Assembly: GCF_026013565.1 (NCBI RefSeq)
Contig: NZ_JAPDOB010000002.1
Location: 1,054,001-1,118,000, forward strand
Length of the DNA: 64,000 nucleotides
Direction of reading: 5' to 3'
DNA from: Sphingomonas arvum
GTDB taxonomy: Bacteria; Pseudomonadota; Alphaproteobacteria; Sphingomonadales; Sphingomonadaceae
In this document: piece by piece, positions 34,260-43,077 of the stretch
How positions within the stretch are numbered: the stretch's first letter is position 1
Layout of the letters: the number at the start of each line of letters is the position of its first letter
Position numbers and translations under genes: made by a program
The notes under the pieces: model-generated
The model's database searches: none
What the model saw: only the letters and a program-made list of their open reading frames with translations
What the model was told of the DNA's origin: nothing

Positions 34260-34607
34260 TTAGAACAGGCGTCCGCCCAAGGGCACCTGCTGGTCGGGAG
34301 CGACTAGCACCACCCTGCCGTCCGCGTCGGGAAAGCCGAGCGTCAGCACCTCGCTCATGAACGGCCCAATCTGACGCGGCGGGAAATTGACCACCGCAGC
34401 CACGAGCCGACCGGGTAGGTCCTCGAGCGTATAACACTCGGCGATCTGCGCAGAGGAACGCCGGGTCCCAATCTCCGGCCCGAAGTCGATGGTGAGCTTG
34501 AATGCCGGCTTGCGCGCCTGAGGGAATGGCTCGGCGGCAACGATGCGGCCGACCCGGATGTCCACGGCCGCGAACTGCTGGAAGGTAATAGCGGGCGAGC
34601 TAGTCAT
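34260..34607 (-). CDS. CsaA-like tRNA-binding domain protein
   Basis: A 115-residue OB-fold protein of the tRNA-binding (EMAP/Trbp111) family. Motifs are FAAVDIRVGRIVAAEPFP, KLTIDFGPEIGTRRSSAQI and the C-terminal SEVLTLGFPD followed by VVLVAPDQ. CsaA is associated with export chaperone activity in Bacillus and with tRNA binding. ATG 34607 overlaps the DUF2243 stop (ATGA), so the two are co-transcribed. Confidence 0.87.
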   Translation of the reverse strand: MTSSPAITFQQFAAVDIRVGRIVAAEPFPQARKPAFKLTIDFGPEIGTRRSSAQIAECYTLEDLPGRLVAAVVNFPPRQIGPFMSEVLTLGFPDADGRVVLVAPDQQVPLGGRLF

Positions 34608-35107
34608 GGCCGACGCATGGCGGAAGCGGCGTGACCAGGAAAGTGCCGTCGTCGTCCCATGACGTGACCGACTCCAATCAGAACGACGCCCGACGCCAGG
34701 AACAGCCAATCCCAAGCGGAGACGCCAAGGGTCTCGAGCACATGATGCAGTTGGAGGATGTGGTGATCGATGACGCCCTCGACCAGGTTGAACCAGCCCC
34801 AGCCCGCAAGCAGGTAGCCCACCAGTGCGAGACCCGATGGTGGAAAATCCCCTCGCTGCTTTAGAGCGTTCCACAGCAGGGCGATGCCGGCGATCGTCGC
34901 AAGCAGGCTGAAGGCATGAAAGAGGCCATCGGCCATCATGTTCGTCTTCATGTTGGCCATCGTGGTCGGGGGCAGCCTGGCGGACAGCATATTATGCCAC
35001 TGCAGGATCTGGTGGAGCAGGATGCCATCGAAAAAGCCGCCCAGGCCGATCCCCAGGACGATGCCTGCCGGTGCAAGCGAGGCCCCGTGAACTTGTGTCC
35101 TTGCCAT
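34604..35107 (-). CDS. DUF2243 membrane protein
   Basis: A 167-residue protein with four membrane segments (about 13-30, 60-80, 90-110, 130-150). Histidine-rich motifs GFFDGILLHQILQWHNM and GVIDHHILQLHHVL are hallmarks of DUF2243, a family of unknown function; the histidines suggest metal or haem binding, but nothing is proven. It lies between an ABC exporter and the CsaA-like gene on the same strand. Confidence 0.82.
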   Translation of the reverse strand: MARTQVHGASLAPAGIVLGIGLGGFFDGILLHQILQWHNMLSARLPPTTMANMKTNMMADGLFHAFSLLATIAGIALLWNALKQRGDFPPSGLALVGYLLAGWGWFNLVEGVIDHHILQLHHVLETLGVSAWDWLFLASGVVLIGVGHVMGRRRHFPGHAASAMRRP

Positions 35108-35169
35108 CGCTGAGCTCCTTGCGGGTGCAGCGCTCCCGAAGGCAGGCGGTTCCTGCGGCGGGCTTCGGC

Positions 35170-36957
35170 CTATGCGGCCTCACCCTGGAACTGGAGCCGA
35201 GCAAGCCGAGCGTAGAGGCCACCAGTGGCAGTAAGTTCCGCGTGGGTGCCCTGTTCGACGATCCGGCCGCCATCCATCACCACGATCCGGTCGGCGGCGC
35301 GAACAGTCGCGAGGCGGTGGGCGATCACGACGGTGGTGCGTGTCTTCATCAGCCGTTCCAAGGCCTGCTGCACGGCGGCCTCGCTCTCGGCATCGAGCGC
35401 GCTGGTGGCCTCGTCCAGCAGCAGCAGTGGGGCGTCGCGGAGCAGGGCACGGGCGATTGCGATACGCTGGCGCTGGCCGCCTGACAGACGGGCGCCGCCC
35501 TCGCCGAGGAAGGTGTCGTAACCATCCGGCAGCGCGCCGAGGAAATCATCGGCGTTCGCGGCCTTCGCGGCAGCCTCGATCTCCGCGTCCGTGGCCTCCC
35601 ACCGACCGTAGCGGAGGTTGTCGCGGGCCGAGGCGGCGAAGATGACCGTTTCTTGAGGAACGAGGGCGATACGGGCGCGAACCGAGGAAGGGTCCGCGTC
35701 ACGCACGTCCACCCCGTCGACCAGCACGCGGCCGCCCTGCGGATCGTAGAAGCGGAGCGCTAGCTGGAACAGGGTCGACTTGCCGGCGCCGGAAGGGCCG
35801 ACCACCGCCACGGTCTCGCCGGGCGAGACGTGCAGGGTAACGCCATGCAGCGCCTTGTCGTCCGGCCGGGTAGGATAGCGGAACTCGACATCGTCGAACG
35901 CCAGGCTTCCGACGGCAGGCTGGGGCAGGGCGGTGGGGCGCTCCGGTGCCCGGATCTCGGCCTGCGCCGATAGAAGCTCGCTGATGCGCCCGGCGGCGCC
36001 CGATCCACGCAGCAGGTCCCCGTACACCTCCGACAAGGCAGCAAAGGCGCCGCCGACCAGTACTCCGGTAAACACGAAGGCCGCAATCTCACCGCCGGTC
36101 ATCCGGCCGGCAGCCACGTCCCGCGCGCCTTCCCAGATGACCAGGACGATCGCGCCGAAAAATAGTGCGATCAGGACCACGGTCATGATGGCGCGCAGGC
36201 GCATGCGGGTCTTGGCGGTGGCAAAGGCGCGCTCGACAGTCGCGGCGAAGCGGTCTTCCTCGCGACGTTCCTGGCCAAAGGCCTGGACGATGCGCATCGC
36301 GCCAAGCACTTCGGAGACGTTTGAGCCGACGTCGGCGATGCGATCCTGGCTGGCGCGCGACAGCGCCCGGACCTTGCGCCCGAACAGGAGGATCGGCCCG
36401 AACAGCAGGGGGATGGCGACCAGCAGCATGCCCGCGAGCTTGGGGCTGAGCGCGAACAGGTAGACGATACCGCCGATGCCGGTCACCACGTTGCGCAGGG
36501 CAACGGAGACGGACGAGCCGACCACCTGTTCGAGGATGGCGGTGTCCGCGGTCAGGCGGGAGGCGATCTCGCTTGGCCGGTTCTCCTCGAAGAAGCGGGG
36601 CGGAAGGGTCAGCAGGTTTTGCTGCACCCGGCGGCGGAGATCGGCAACGGTGCGCTCGCCCAGCCAAGATACGAAGTAGAAGCGGAACCCCGTGGCGAGC
36701 GCCAGGACCAGCACGGTGACCAGCAGCAGCTGGAAGGCTTGGGTGACGGCAACGCCGCTGACCGACCCGCCGGCAAAGCCACGGTCGATTACCTGCTTGA
36801 AGCCATAGGGGATTGCGAGGGTGGCGGCCGAGCTGACGGCGAGCGCCAGCAGGGCACCGACGATCCGCCCGGGATAGCGCCCGGCAACGGCGTAGATGAC
36901 CTTGAGACTGCCGAGATTGCGGCTCTGCTTGTCGGGTGTGTCAGGGGCGCTGGCCAT
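35170..36957 (-). CDS. ABC transporter, fused permease and ATPase (ABCB/MsbA-like exporter)
   Basis: A 595-residue half-transporter. Six membrane segments occupy about residues 25-310. The ATPase domain has Walker A GPSGAGKST, signature LSGGQRQR, Walker B LLLLDEATSALD and an H-loop His in IAHRLATV. It should work as a homodimer exporting a lipid or drug. The substrate cannot be told from sequence. Upstream 150 bp are shared with the divergent phaZ. Confidence 0.9.
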   Translation of the reverse strand: MASAPDTPDKQSRNLGSLKVIYAVAGRYPGRIVGALLALAVSSAATLAIPYGFKQVIDRGFAGGSVSGVAVTQAFQLLLVTVLVLALATGFRFYFVSWLGERTVADLRRRVQQNLLTLPPRFFEENRPSEIASRLTADTAILEQVVGSSVSVALRNVVTGIGGIVYLFALSPKLAGMLLVAIPLLFGPILLFGRKVRALSRASQDRIADVGSNVSEVLGAMRIVQAFGQERREEDRFAATVERAFATAKTRMRLRAIMTVVLIALFFGAIVLVIWEGARDVAAGRMTGGEIAAFVFTGVLVGGAFAALSEVYGDLLRGSGAAGRISELLSAQAEIRAPERPTALPQPAVGSLAFDDVEFRYPTRPDDKALHGVTLHVSPGETVAVVGPSGAGKSTLFQLALRFYDPQGGRVLVDGVDVRDADPSSVRARIALVPQETVIFAASARDNLRYGRWEATDAEIEAAAKAANADDFLGALPDGYDTFLGEGGARLSGGQRQRIAIARALLRDAPLLLLDEATSALDAESEAAVQQALERLMKTRTTVVIAHRLATVRAADRIVVMDGGRIVEQGTHAELTATGGLYARLARLQFQGEAA

Positions 36958-37108
36958 GGCCGGCGGTTAGCAGGGGCAGCCACTGAAACAAAGCTGTTGC
37001 ACCCGCTCCACGTTGGCGGATGTAGTTACGACCGCTTAACGATCGGTCTTGCCGGGCAACCTTTTCGCTCCCACACCGGTTTGCAAGGAAACGGATCGAC
37101 GAGGTCGG

Positions 37109-38341
37109 ATGCTCTACGACGCTTATGAAGTGCAGCGCTCCTGGCTGGCCGGCGCAAGCCAGCTGGCGAACTGGGGATCCACATGGCTCAATAGCCCGGG
37201 CAACCCCCTGCGCTACTCAGGCATGAGCCCGTACATCGCCGCCAGCCTGGACGTGTTCGCCCACGCCTCGGCGCCGCGTGGCAAGCCCGCGTTCGACATC
37301 TTCGACACGACGGTCGCGGGCAAGCTGCTGCCGGTCCGTGAGGAGATCGTGCTGCGCAAGCCGTTCGGGCAGCTGAAGCATTTTGTGAAGGACGGCGGGC
37401 CGGAGGGCCAGCCCAAGCTGCTGATCGTGGCCCCGATGTCGGGGCATTATGCGACGCTGCTGCGCGGGACGGTGGAGCGGATGCTGCCGGGCCACGAGGT
37501 GTTCATCACCGACTGGCAGGACGCCAAGCTGGTGCCGCTGGAGCGCGGACGGTTCGATCTCGACGACTACATCGATTACCTGATCGAGTTCCTGGCCGCG
37601 ATCGGCCCCGGCGCGCACATGCTTGCGGTGTGCCAGCCGTCGGTGCCGGCCTATGCCGCGGTGGCGGTCATGAACGCCGATGCGCATCCGTGCACGCCGG
37701 CCTCGCTGACCATGATGGGCGGCCCGGTCGATACGCGGGAGGCGCCGACGGCCGTCAACTCGCTGGCGACCGAGCGGCCCCATGCCTGGTTCCAGAACAA
37801 CGTCGTCGCGACCGTGCCCGGCATCTACCCCGGGGGCGGGCGCAAGGTGTATCCGGGCTTCCTGCAGCTCGCCGGCTTCATGACCATGAACCTCGGCAGC
37901 CACCTGATGAGCCACTGGGAGATGTTCAAGCATCTGGTGGTGGGCGACGAGGAGAGCGCCGACGCGACCCGCGACTTCTATGACGAATATCGCTCCGTCT
38001 GCGACATGACGGCGGAGTTCTACCTGCAGACGGTGGACGTCGTGTTCCAACGGCACCTGCTGCCGAAGGGCGAAATGACGCACCGTGGGCGCTCCGTCGA
38101 CCCGGCGGCGATCACCCGGACGGCGTTGCTGGCGGTCGAGGGCGAGCGGGATGACATTTCGGGTATCGGCCAGACCAAGGCGGCACTCGATCTGGCGACC
38201 GGCCTGGCTGAGGAGAAGAAACACTACCTCATGGCCAAGGAGGTCGGCCACTATGGCATCTTCAATGGCCGCAAGTGGCGGGAGCGGATCGCGCCCGTGG
38301 TCGAGAAATTCATCGTCGATAACAACAAGCCCTTGAACTGA
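37109..38341 (+). CDS. phaZ: Intracellular polyhydroxyalkanoate depolymerase
   Basis: A 410-residue alpha/beta hydrolase of the PhaZ family that mobilises stored PHB/PHA granules. The N-terminal LYDAYEVQRSW and the nucleophile region AVCQPSVPA with Cys175 match the intracellular depolymerases that use cysteine instead of serine. The C-terminus carries YGIFNGRKWRERI with the catalytic His. ATG 37109 is chosen over 37049 by homologue starts and the GACGAGG before it. No PHA synthase is in the window. Confidence 0.9.
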   Translation: MLYDAYEVQRSWLAGASQLANWGSTWLNSPGNPLRYSGMSPYIAASLDVFAHASAPRGKPAFDIFDTTVAGKLLPVREEIVLRKPFGQLKHFVKDGGPEGQPKLLIVAPMSGHYATLLRGTVERMLPGHEVFITDWQDAKLVPLERGRFDLDDYIDYLIEFLAAIGPGAHMLAVCQPSVPAYAAVAVMNADAHPCTPASLTMMGGPVDTREAPTAVNSLATERPHAWFQNNVVATVPGIYPGGGRKVYPGFLQLAGFMTMNLGSHLMSHWEMFKHLVVGDEESADATRDFYDEYRSVCDMTAEFYLQTVDVVFQRHLLPKGEMTHRGRSVDPAAITRTALLAVEGERDDISGIGQTKAALDLATGLAEEKKHYLMAKEVGHYGIFNGRKWRERIAPVVEKFIVDNNKPLN

Positions 38342-38396
38342 CAGGCGAAAGGGCCATCTCCCGCTTACTGTTCAACAACTGAAAGGAGGTGGTCGA

Positions 38397-38450
38397 ATGT
38401 CTCATTGTCCCAAGTCGGTGAGCGTCGCCTCCAACGAGGTTCACGCCTAA
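38397..38450 (+). CDS. Seventeen-residue small ORF with a near-perfect ribosome-binding site
   Basis: AAAGGAGGTGG sits 5 bp before an ATG that opens a 17-codon frame (MSHCPKSVSVASNEVHA) closed by TAA. The Shine-Dalgarno is the strongest I noticed in the window. It lies 55 bp after phaZ and 30 bp before a Rho-independent terminator. Its stop overlaps the stop of the convergent MFS gene (CTAA). The ORF could be a microprotein, or the region could be a regulatory RNA in which the sequence is a decoy ribosome site. Too short for compositional evidence. Confidence 0.5.
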   Translation: MSHCPKSVSVASNEVHA

Positions 38451-39877
38451 GCGTCGGCGCTTGCCGAACAAGACAATGCGGAAGGCCGCTCGGGTTCGTC
38501 CCGGGCGGCCTTCTTCTTTTCGGCGACCGTGAGCCACCCGGTCAGGCCGGCCGCGATGCTGATCGCGGCGCCTGCGATCAGCGCGACGTGGAAGCTCGCG
38601 ATCAGCCCCTGTCCCTTGCTGGCCAGCACCGCGCCGAGCAGGGCAGTGGCGATCAACCCGCCGGTGCGGGCCACTGCGCTGTTGAGGCCGCTGGCCGTGC
38701 CGCTGTGGCGATCGTCGACGGACGCCAGCACCGTGCTGGTCAGCGGCGCGACCGCAAGCGCCATGCCGAAGGCGAGCAGCGTGACGGCGGGAAACACCGT
38801 GGTCCAATAGTCGGGGCCGCTTTCGATCCGGCGTGCGAGGAGCATGCCGGCGCCAACCACGCAGGGACCGACGGTGAGCGGCAAGCGGCCACCGATCCGC
38901 GCGGCAAGCTTGCCCATCAGCGGCGACGCGGTGGCGATCAGCACGGCCAGCGGCAGCATCGCCAGGCCCGCCTGGAGGGGGGAGAAGCCCTTGGCCTCGA
39001 TCAGCACGTAGGGCAGCAACAGCATGACCGCGCCGAAGGCACCGTAGAGCAGGAAGGTGAGCCCGGTCAGGCCGACGAAGCTTGCGTTGCCGAACATGGC
39101 CAGCGGCATCATGGCCCGGTCGCCCCGCCGCCGCTCGGCCCACAGGAAGGCGGCAAGGCCGAGCAGCCCGCCGAGCAGCATGGCCAGCGACAGCGCGGTG
39201 AAGCGCAATTGCACCGACCATAGCGTGAGGCCCCAGGTGAGGGCGAGCAGTCCCAAGGTGGCGAGGATCGCGCCGGGATAATCGGTCCGGGCAGCGTCCT
39301 TGTTCGAACTTTCCGCGGCGAAGCGGGCGGCGAGCGCCATCGCTCCGCCGGCCAGCGGGAGGTTGAGGTAGAAGATCGACGGCCAGCCGACGTGATCGAC
39401 CAGCCAGCCGCCGATCAGGGGAGCAACCGCCGCCGCCGCCGCACCGGCGGACGCCCAGATGCCGATCGCCCGGCCGCGCGCCTCACCTTCGAACGTGCTA
39501 TTGAGCAGCGCCAGGCTGTTGGGCAGAAGCAGCGCCGCGCCGATCCCCTGCAGGACCCGTCCGGCGACCAGCAGGGCAAAGCCGGGCGCCAGCGCGCACA
39601 GCAGGGAGGCGGCGGCAAACAGCCCGGTGCCGATCAGCAGCAGGCGCCGGCGGCCATAATGGTCGCCCAATGCGCCGCCGAGCAGCAACAACGCCGACAA
39701 GGGCAGCAGATAGGCGTTGACCACCCACTGCACGTCGGTTGCGCCCGCGCCGAAGCTGTCCCGGATCGCGGGCAGGGCGACGTTGAGCACGGAGCCTTCG
39801 ACGAAGCTCAGGCTGGAGGCGAGGATGCAGGCGGCGAGCGTCCAGCGGGGATGGCCGCCGCCGCCGCGGCTGGTCAC
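38447..39877 (-). CDS. MFS exporter, DHA2 family
   Basis: A 476-residue protein with 14 predicted membrane segments. The opening SFVEGSVLNVALPAI, motif A-like GALGDHYGRRRLL and motif C-like APLIGGWLVDHVG identify a DHA2 exporter of small molecules. GTG 39877 overlaps the preceding stop (GTGA) and fits homologues better than an upstream start. The last 25 or so codons run antisense through the terminator of the convergent phaZ unit. Substrate unknown. Confidence 0.87.
   Translation of the reverse strand: MTSRGGGGHPRWTLAACILASSLSFVEGSVLNVALPAIRDSFGAGATDVQWVVNAYLLPLSALLLLGGALGDHYGRRRLLLIGTGLFAAASLLCALAPGFALLVAGRVLQGIGAALLLPNSLALLNSTFEGEARGRAIGIWASAGAAAAAVAPLIGGWLVDHVGWPSIFYLNLPLAGGAMALAARFAAESSNKDAARTDYPGAILATLGLLALTWGLTLWSVQLRFTALSLAMLLGGLLGLAAFLWAERRRGDRAMMPLAMFGNASFVGLTGLTFLLYGAFGAVMLLLPYVLIEAKGFSPLQAGLAMLPLAVLIATASPLMGKLAARIGGRLPLTVGPCVVGAGMLLARRIESGPDYWTTVFPAVTLLAFGMALAVAPLTSTVLASVDDRHSGTASGLNSAVARTGGLIATALLGAVLASKGQGLIASFHVALIAGAAISIAAGLTGWLTVAEKKKAARDEPERPSALSCSASADA
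38481..38520 (+). terminator. Rho-independent terminator after the phaZ/small-ORF region
   Basis: GAAGGCCGC-CGGG arms at 38481-38494 pair with CCCG-GCGGCCTTC at 38500-38513 with one mismatch, followed by TTCTTTT. It lies inside the 3' coding region of the convergent MFS gene. Confidence 0.82.
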
Positions 39878-40143
39878 TCGGCGTCGGCTTGCGCGTCGGC
39901 GATGCTGGCCTCGACCATCTGCATCCATACCTGCGGATCGCCCGCCGCCGCACCCGCCTGGTCGGTCTCGCGGATCGCGTGGAGCACGGCCAGCGCCTGG
40001 TTGCGATGCTCAGGCCAGACCTGGTCGATCTTCTGCCCGGCGGACGGGTCGCTGCCCTCCGCATTGCTGCTGTGCGCCGCGCCGGCGAGAACTCGGGCGA
40101 TGCGTTCAATGAGGCTCGTGTGGCCGCCTTCGGGCATGGTCAT
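39874..40143 (-). CDS. Hypothetical 89-residue protein upstream of the MFS exporter
   Basis: A small hydrophilic protein of 89 residues preceded by CAGGAGAC directly at ATG 40143. It is predicted mainly helical with no known domain. The stop overlaps the MFS GTG start by 4 bp, so the pair is translationally coupled, which supports it being a real gene. Role unknown. Confidence 0.65.
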   Translation of the reverse strand: MTMPEGGHTSLIERIARVLAGAAHSSNAEGSDPSAGQKIDQVWPEHRNQALAVLHAIRETDQAGAAAGDPQVWMQMVEASIADAQADAE

Positions 40144-40186
40144 GTCTCCTGTTTTGGAGACCCAACCCGTCAGGCGGCGGTTGGGT

Positions 40187-41110
40187 TCACGAAGCCGCTG
40201 CGGCCGGGCAGTTCGCCATGCGGCGCAGCGATTGTTCGATCCGCTGCCGAAGTTCCGGGCCTTTCATCTCGGCAAGCTGCTGCAGGTTGATTGAGCGATT
40301 GAGATCGGCCGCGACCCAGGCACCCACCAGATAACCGAAGCGCGGCGGCAGATGCGGCGACAGGCGGCTGAAGGTGAACAGCGCCTTGGCGTCGCGGTCG
40401 CCGTCGAGGCGCTCCACGACCGCACAGACGGCCTCCGTCCGGTGCGCCTCAACCGCCGGCCGGATCGGTTCGGGCACAGTCAGCAGCAGGTCGGCGTCAC
40501 TCGCGCCAGGGTTGAGGGTCGCCGCGACATGGGTTGCCAGCCCTTCCTCCCACAGGCTGCACCAATTGTCCTTGCAGCCGGGGAACCGCTGCGCGTGATA
40601 GATGTGGAATAGTTCGTGCTGCACGAAGGCGCGGGCGTCGCCGTCGCCATGGTATTTGGCGATCATGTCCGCACCGAACATCAGCAGCGGCTTGTCGGAA
40701 CCGGGGAGGGTGCGGGTCGCACCGTCGAACTCGCCAAGGGACACGACCAGGTAGATCTTCTGCCCCGGCGGAAGTGCGCCGACCTTGCGCTCGAAATCGG
40801 TGACGGCTGGGCCGATCATCGCGTTGAAGCGGGCGCGGACCCTGGTTGCGCCGGGGCGGGTGCTAGTGCGGTAGGTGCCGATCTCACGGGCGAGGTGGGC
40901 GCGATATTTGTCGGCTGGCGCCTCGATCCGGCGTGCGTCGTAGAAGCCGGGGAGCAACGTAGCGAAGCGCTGTTGCACGGCGTCGGCCTGCTGCGGCGGG
41001 GGAAGGGACGCGGTCTGGTCGACGACCTTGTCGAACTCGCCGACGAGGTCGACGACCTGCCAGGTTTGTGCGGGCTGGGTCGCGAGGAGGGCGGCGGCGA
41101 GGGCTAGCAT
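40187..41110 (-). CDS. Putative secreted zinc metallopeptidase (HExxH plus downstream Glu)
   Basis: A 307-residue protein with a signal-peptide-like N-terminus. QHELFHIYH gives HExxH at residues 165-169, and WEEGLATHVA about 20 residues later supplies a third ligand Glu, the arrangement of gluzincins such as the DUF2268 group. Two cysteines between (Cys179, Cys184) may form a disulfide. No close family name is certain. It ends 43 bp before the 89-residue gene on the same strand. Confidence 0.68.
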   Translation of the reverse strand: MLALAAALLATQPAQTWQVVDLVGEFDKVVDQTASLPPPQQADAVQQRFATLLPGFYDARRIEAPADKYRAHLAREIGTYRTSTRPGATRVRARFNAMIGPAVTDFERKVGALPPGQKIYLVVSLGEFDGATRTLPGSDKPLLMFGADMIAKYHGDGDARAFVQHELFHIYHAQRFPGCKDNWCSLWEEGLATHVAATLNPGASDADLLLTVPEPIRPAVEAHRTEAVCAVVERLDGDRDAKALFTFSRLSPHLPPRFGYLVGAWVAADLNRSINLQQLAEMKGPELRQRIEQSLRRMANCPAAAAS

Positions 41111-41131
41111 GGTGACATGTTGAGCGAGGCC

Positions 41132-41250
41132 GTCACGGGAGTAAATCCCGTGACGTCGGTCCTGTCCAGCTGTGCTGGCAGGCCAGCCGGCCTTCGCCGT
41201 CTCTCAGCTAAGCCGCCCTCGCTTCGCTCCGTTTGGCTTAGCTTCGGCGG
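41132..41250. repeat. Structured intergenic element, copy B
   Basis: Hairpin GTCACGGGA/TCCCGTGAC (41132-41154), linker GTCGGTCCTGTC (41155-41166), block GCAGGCCagCCGGC (41178-41191), then AGCTAAGCC (41206-41214) pairing with GGCTTAGCT (41235-41243). A competing stem AGCCGCC/GGCGGCT overlaps it. Order and linker match copy A at 25703-25840, and both copies are downstream of minus-strand genes (here thiolase). Unlike copy A, the first hairpin has no T-run after it. Confidence 0.58.
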
Positions 41251-42438
41251 CTACAGGACTTCAAACAATCCCGCGGCGCCCATGCCGCCGCCGACGCACA
41301 TGGTGACCACGACGTGCTTGGCGCCGCGGCGCTTGCCTTCGAGCAGGGCGTGGCCGGTCAGGCGGGCACCGCTCATGCCATACGGGTGGCCGATGGAGAT
41401 GGCGCCGCCGTTGACGTTGAGCAGCTCGTCAGGGATGCCGAGCTTGTCCTGGCAGTAGAGCACCTGGACGGCGAAGGCCTCGTTCAGCTCCCACAGACCG
41501 ATGTCCTCGACCTTGAGGCCGAAGCGGTTCAGCAGCTTGGGCACGGCGAAAACGGGACCGATGCCCATCTCGTCCGGCTCGGTGCCGGCGACCGCCATGC
41601 CGAGGTAACGGCCGAGCGGCTCCAGGCCCTTCTTCTCGGCGAGGCTCGCGTCCATGACGACGCAGGCCGAGGCACCATCCGACAGCTGGCTGGCGTTGCC
41701 GGCGGTGATCAGCTGTTCCGGGCCCATGACGGGCTGCAGCTTGGCCAGGTCCTCGAGCGTGGTCTGGGGACGGTTGCCCTCGTCCTTGGCGAGCGTGACC
41801 TCCTGCATGCTGGTCTCGCCGGTCTCCTTGTTCTTGACCGCCATGCGGGCGGTGACCTCGACGATCTCGTCGGCGAACACGCCGTTCGCTTGCGCGGCGG
41901 CGGTGCGCTGCTGGCTCTTGAGCGCATACTCGTCACAGCGCTCTCGGCTGATGCCGTAGCGCTTGCCGACGACCTCGGCGGTCTGGATCATCGGCATGTA
42001 GATGCCGTTGTGCATGGAGAGCAGCTCGGGGTCGGGGCCGACCCGCATCTCGGGGGTCTGGACGAGGCTGATGCTCTCGACGCCGCCGGCAACGCACACG
42101 TCCATGCGGTCGACGATGACCTGCTTGGCGGCAGTGGCGATCGCCATCAGGCCCGACGCGCACTGGCGGTCGATCGACATGCCGGCGACACCGACGCCCA
42201 GGCCGGCGCGGAGCGCGGCGGTGCGGCCGATGGTGGTCTGCACGCCCTGCTGGAGGGCGGCGCCCATGACGCAATCCTCGATCTCCTGCGGCTCGACCTT
42301 GGCGCGTTCGACCGCGGCGCGGATGGCGTGCGCGGCGAGGGTGGGAGAGGGCGTAGCGTTGAACGCGCCGCGGTAGGCGCGGCCGATCGGGGTGCGGGCG
42401 GTGGAGACGATAACGGCGTCGCGGGCGGCGGTGGGCAT
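41251..42438 (-). CDS. Thiolase (acetyl-CoA acyltransferase)
   Basis: A 395-residue thiolase. The acylated cysteine is Cys93 in DRQCASGL; the other catalytic motifs are [11 protein letters not shown] (His) and [10 protein letters not shown] (second Cys). It either degrades 3-ketoacyl-CoA in beta-oxidation or condenses acetyl-CoA; PHA precursor supply is possible given phaZ 3 kb away. A MaoC-like hydratase gene lies 30 bp upstream on the same strand, which favours a fatty-acid or PHA context. Confidence 0.92.
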   Translation of the reverse strand: MPTAARDAVIVSTARTPIGRAYRGAFNATPSPTLAAHAIRAAVERAKVEPQEIEDCVMGAALQQGVQTTIGRTAALRAGLGVGVAGMSIDRQCASGLMAIATAAKQVIVDRMDVCVAGGVESISLVQTPEMRVGPDPELLSMHNGIYMPMIQTAEVVGKRYGISRERCDEYALKSQQRTAAAQANGVFADEIVEVTARMAVKNKETGETSMQEVTLAKDEGNRPQTTLEDLAKLQPVMGPEQLITAGNASQLSDGASACVVMDASLAEKKGLEPLGRYLGMAVAGTEPDEMGIGPVFAVPKLLNRFGLKVEDIGLWELNEAFAVQVLYCQDKLGIPDELLNVNGGAISIGHPYGMSGARLTGHALLEGKRRGAKHVVVTMCVGGGMGAAGLFEVL

Positions 42439-42468
42439 GGTGGCTCCTTAGGTGCTCAGGTGGCGGAC

Positions 42469-42924
42469 TTAGGCGAAGACCTGGCCGATCCAGGTGGCGG
42501 ACAGCGCGGGCTTGTCCTCCCCCTCGATCTCCACGGTCACGTCATGGGCGAACTGGTACTGGCCCGGGCGCTTCTCTTCGAAGCTGACGAGCGTGAACCG
42601 GCCGCGGACTTTGCTGCCGGCGCGGACCGGGGCAAGGAAGCGAACGCGGTCGAAGCCATAATTGACGCCCATCTTGGTCGTCTCGGGCACCAGCATGACG
42701 TCGGCAGCCATCCGGCTCAGAAGCGACAGCGACAGAAAGCCGTGGGCGATCGTCCCGCCGAACGGCGTCTGCTTCGCCAGCGCCTCATCCACGTGGATGA
42801 ACTGGTGGTCCTCGGTGGCGTCGGCAAAGACGTTGATGCGGTCCTGGCCGACGGTGATCCAGTCGGACACGCCGAGCTCCTGGCCGACCTTGCTCTTGAT
42901 CTGGTCAATGGGTGCGATTGGCAT
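42469..42924 (-). CDS. MaoC-like hotdog dehydratase
   Basis: A 151-residue hotdog protein with the hydratase-2 motif: WITVGQDRINVFADATEDHQFIHVD holds the catalytic Asp and His, followed by TIAHGFLSLSLL. Such enzymes hydrate enoyl-CoA to (R)-3-hydroxyacyl-CoA. Co-oriented with the thiolase 30 bp downstream, suggesting an operon. Either fatty-acid breakdown or PHA precursor formation would fit. Confidence 0.88.
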   Translation of the reverse strand: MPIAPIDQIKSKVGQELGVSDWITVGQDRINVFADATEDHQFIHVDEALAKQTPFGGTIAHGFLSLSLLSRMAADVMLVPETTKMGVNYGFDRVRFLAPVRAGSKVRGRFTLVSFEEKRPGQYQFAHDVTVEIEGEDKPALSATWIGQVFA

Positions 42925-43077
42925 GGGTTTTCTCTAGCGACTGGAGTGGCGCCTGCAAGCGCCAGCGTGGGTCCACGTAGACACGCGAGGCGGCTCGGTG
43001 CCCACGATGCCGCTCGCCGCGCGTCAATTGACGCTGCGTCCAGCGGCGTCCACCGTGCGGCCGAACGGGGGCTAGCG

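Noticed and set aside
41314-43077. Long plus-strand extension upstream of the M50-like protein
   Set aside because: This part is antisense to thiolase and maoC; only the last 200 codons, from ATG 43078, look like a real protein.
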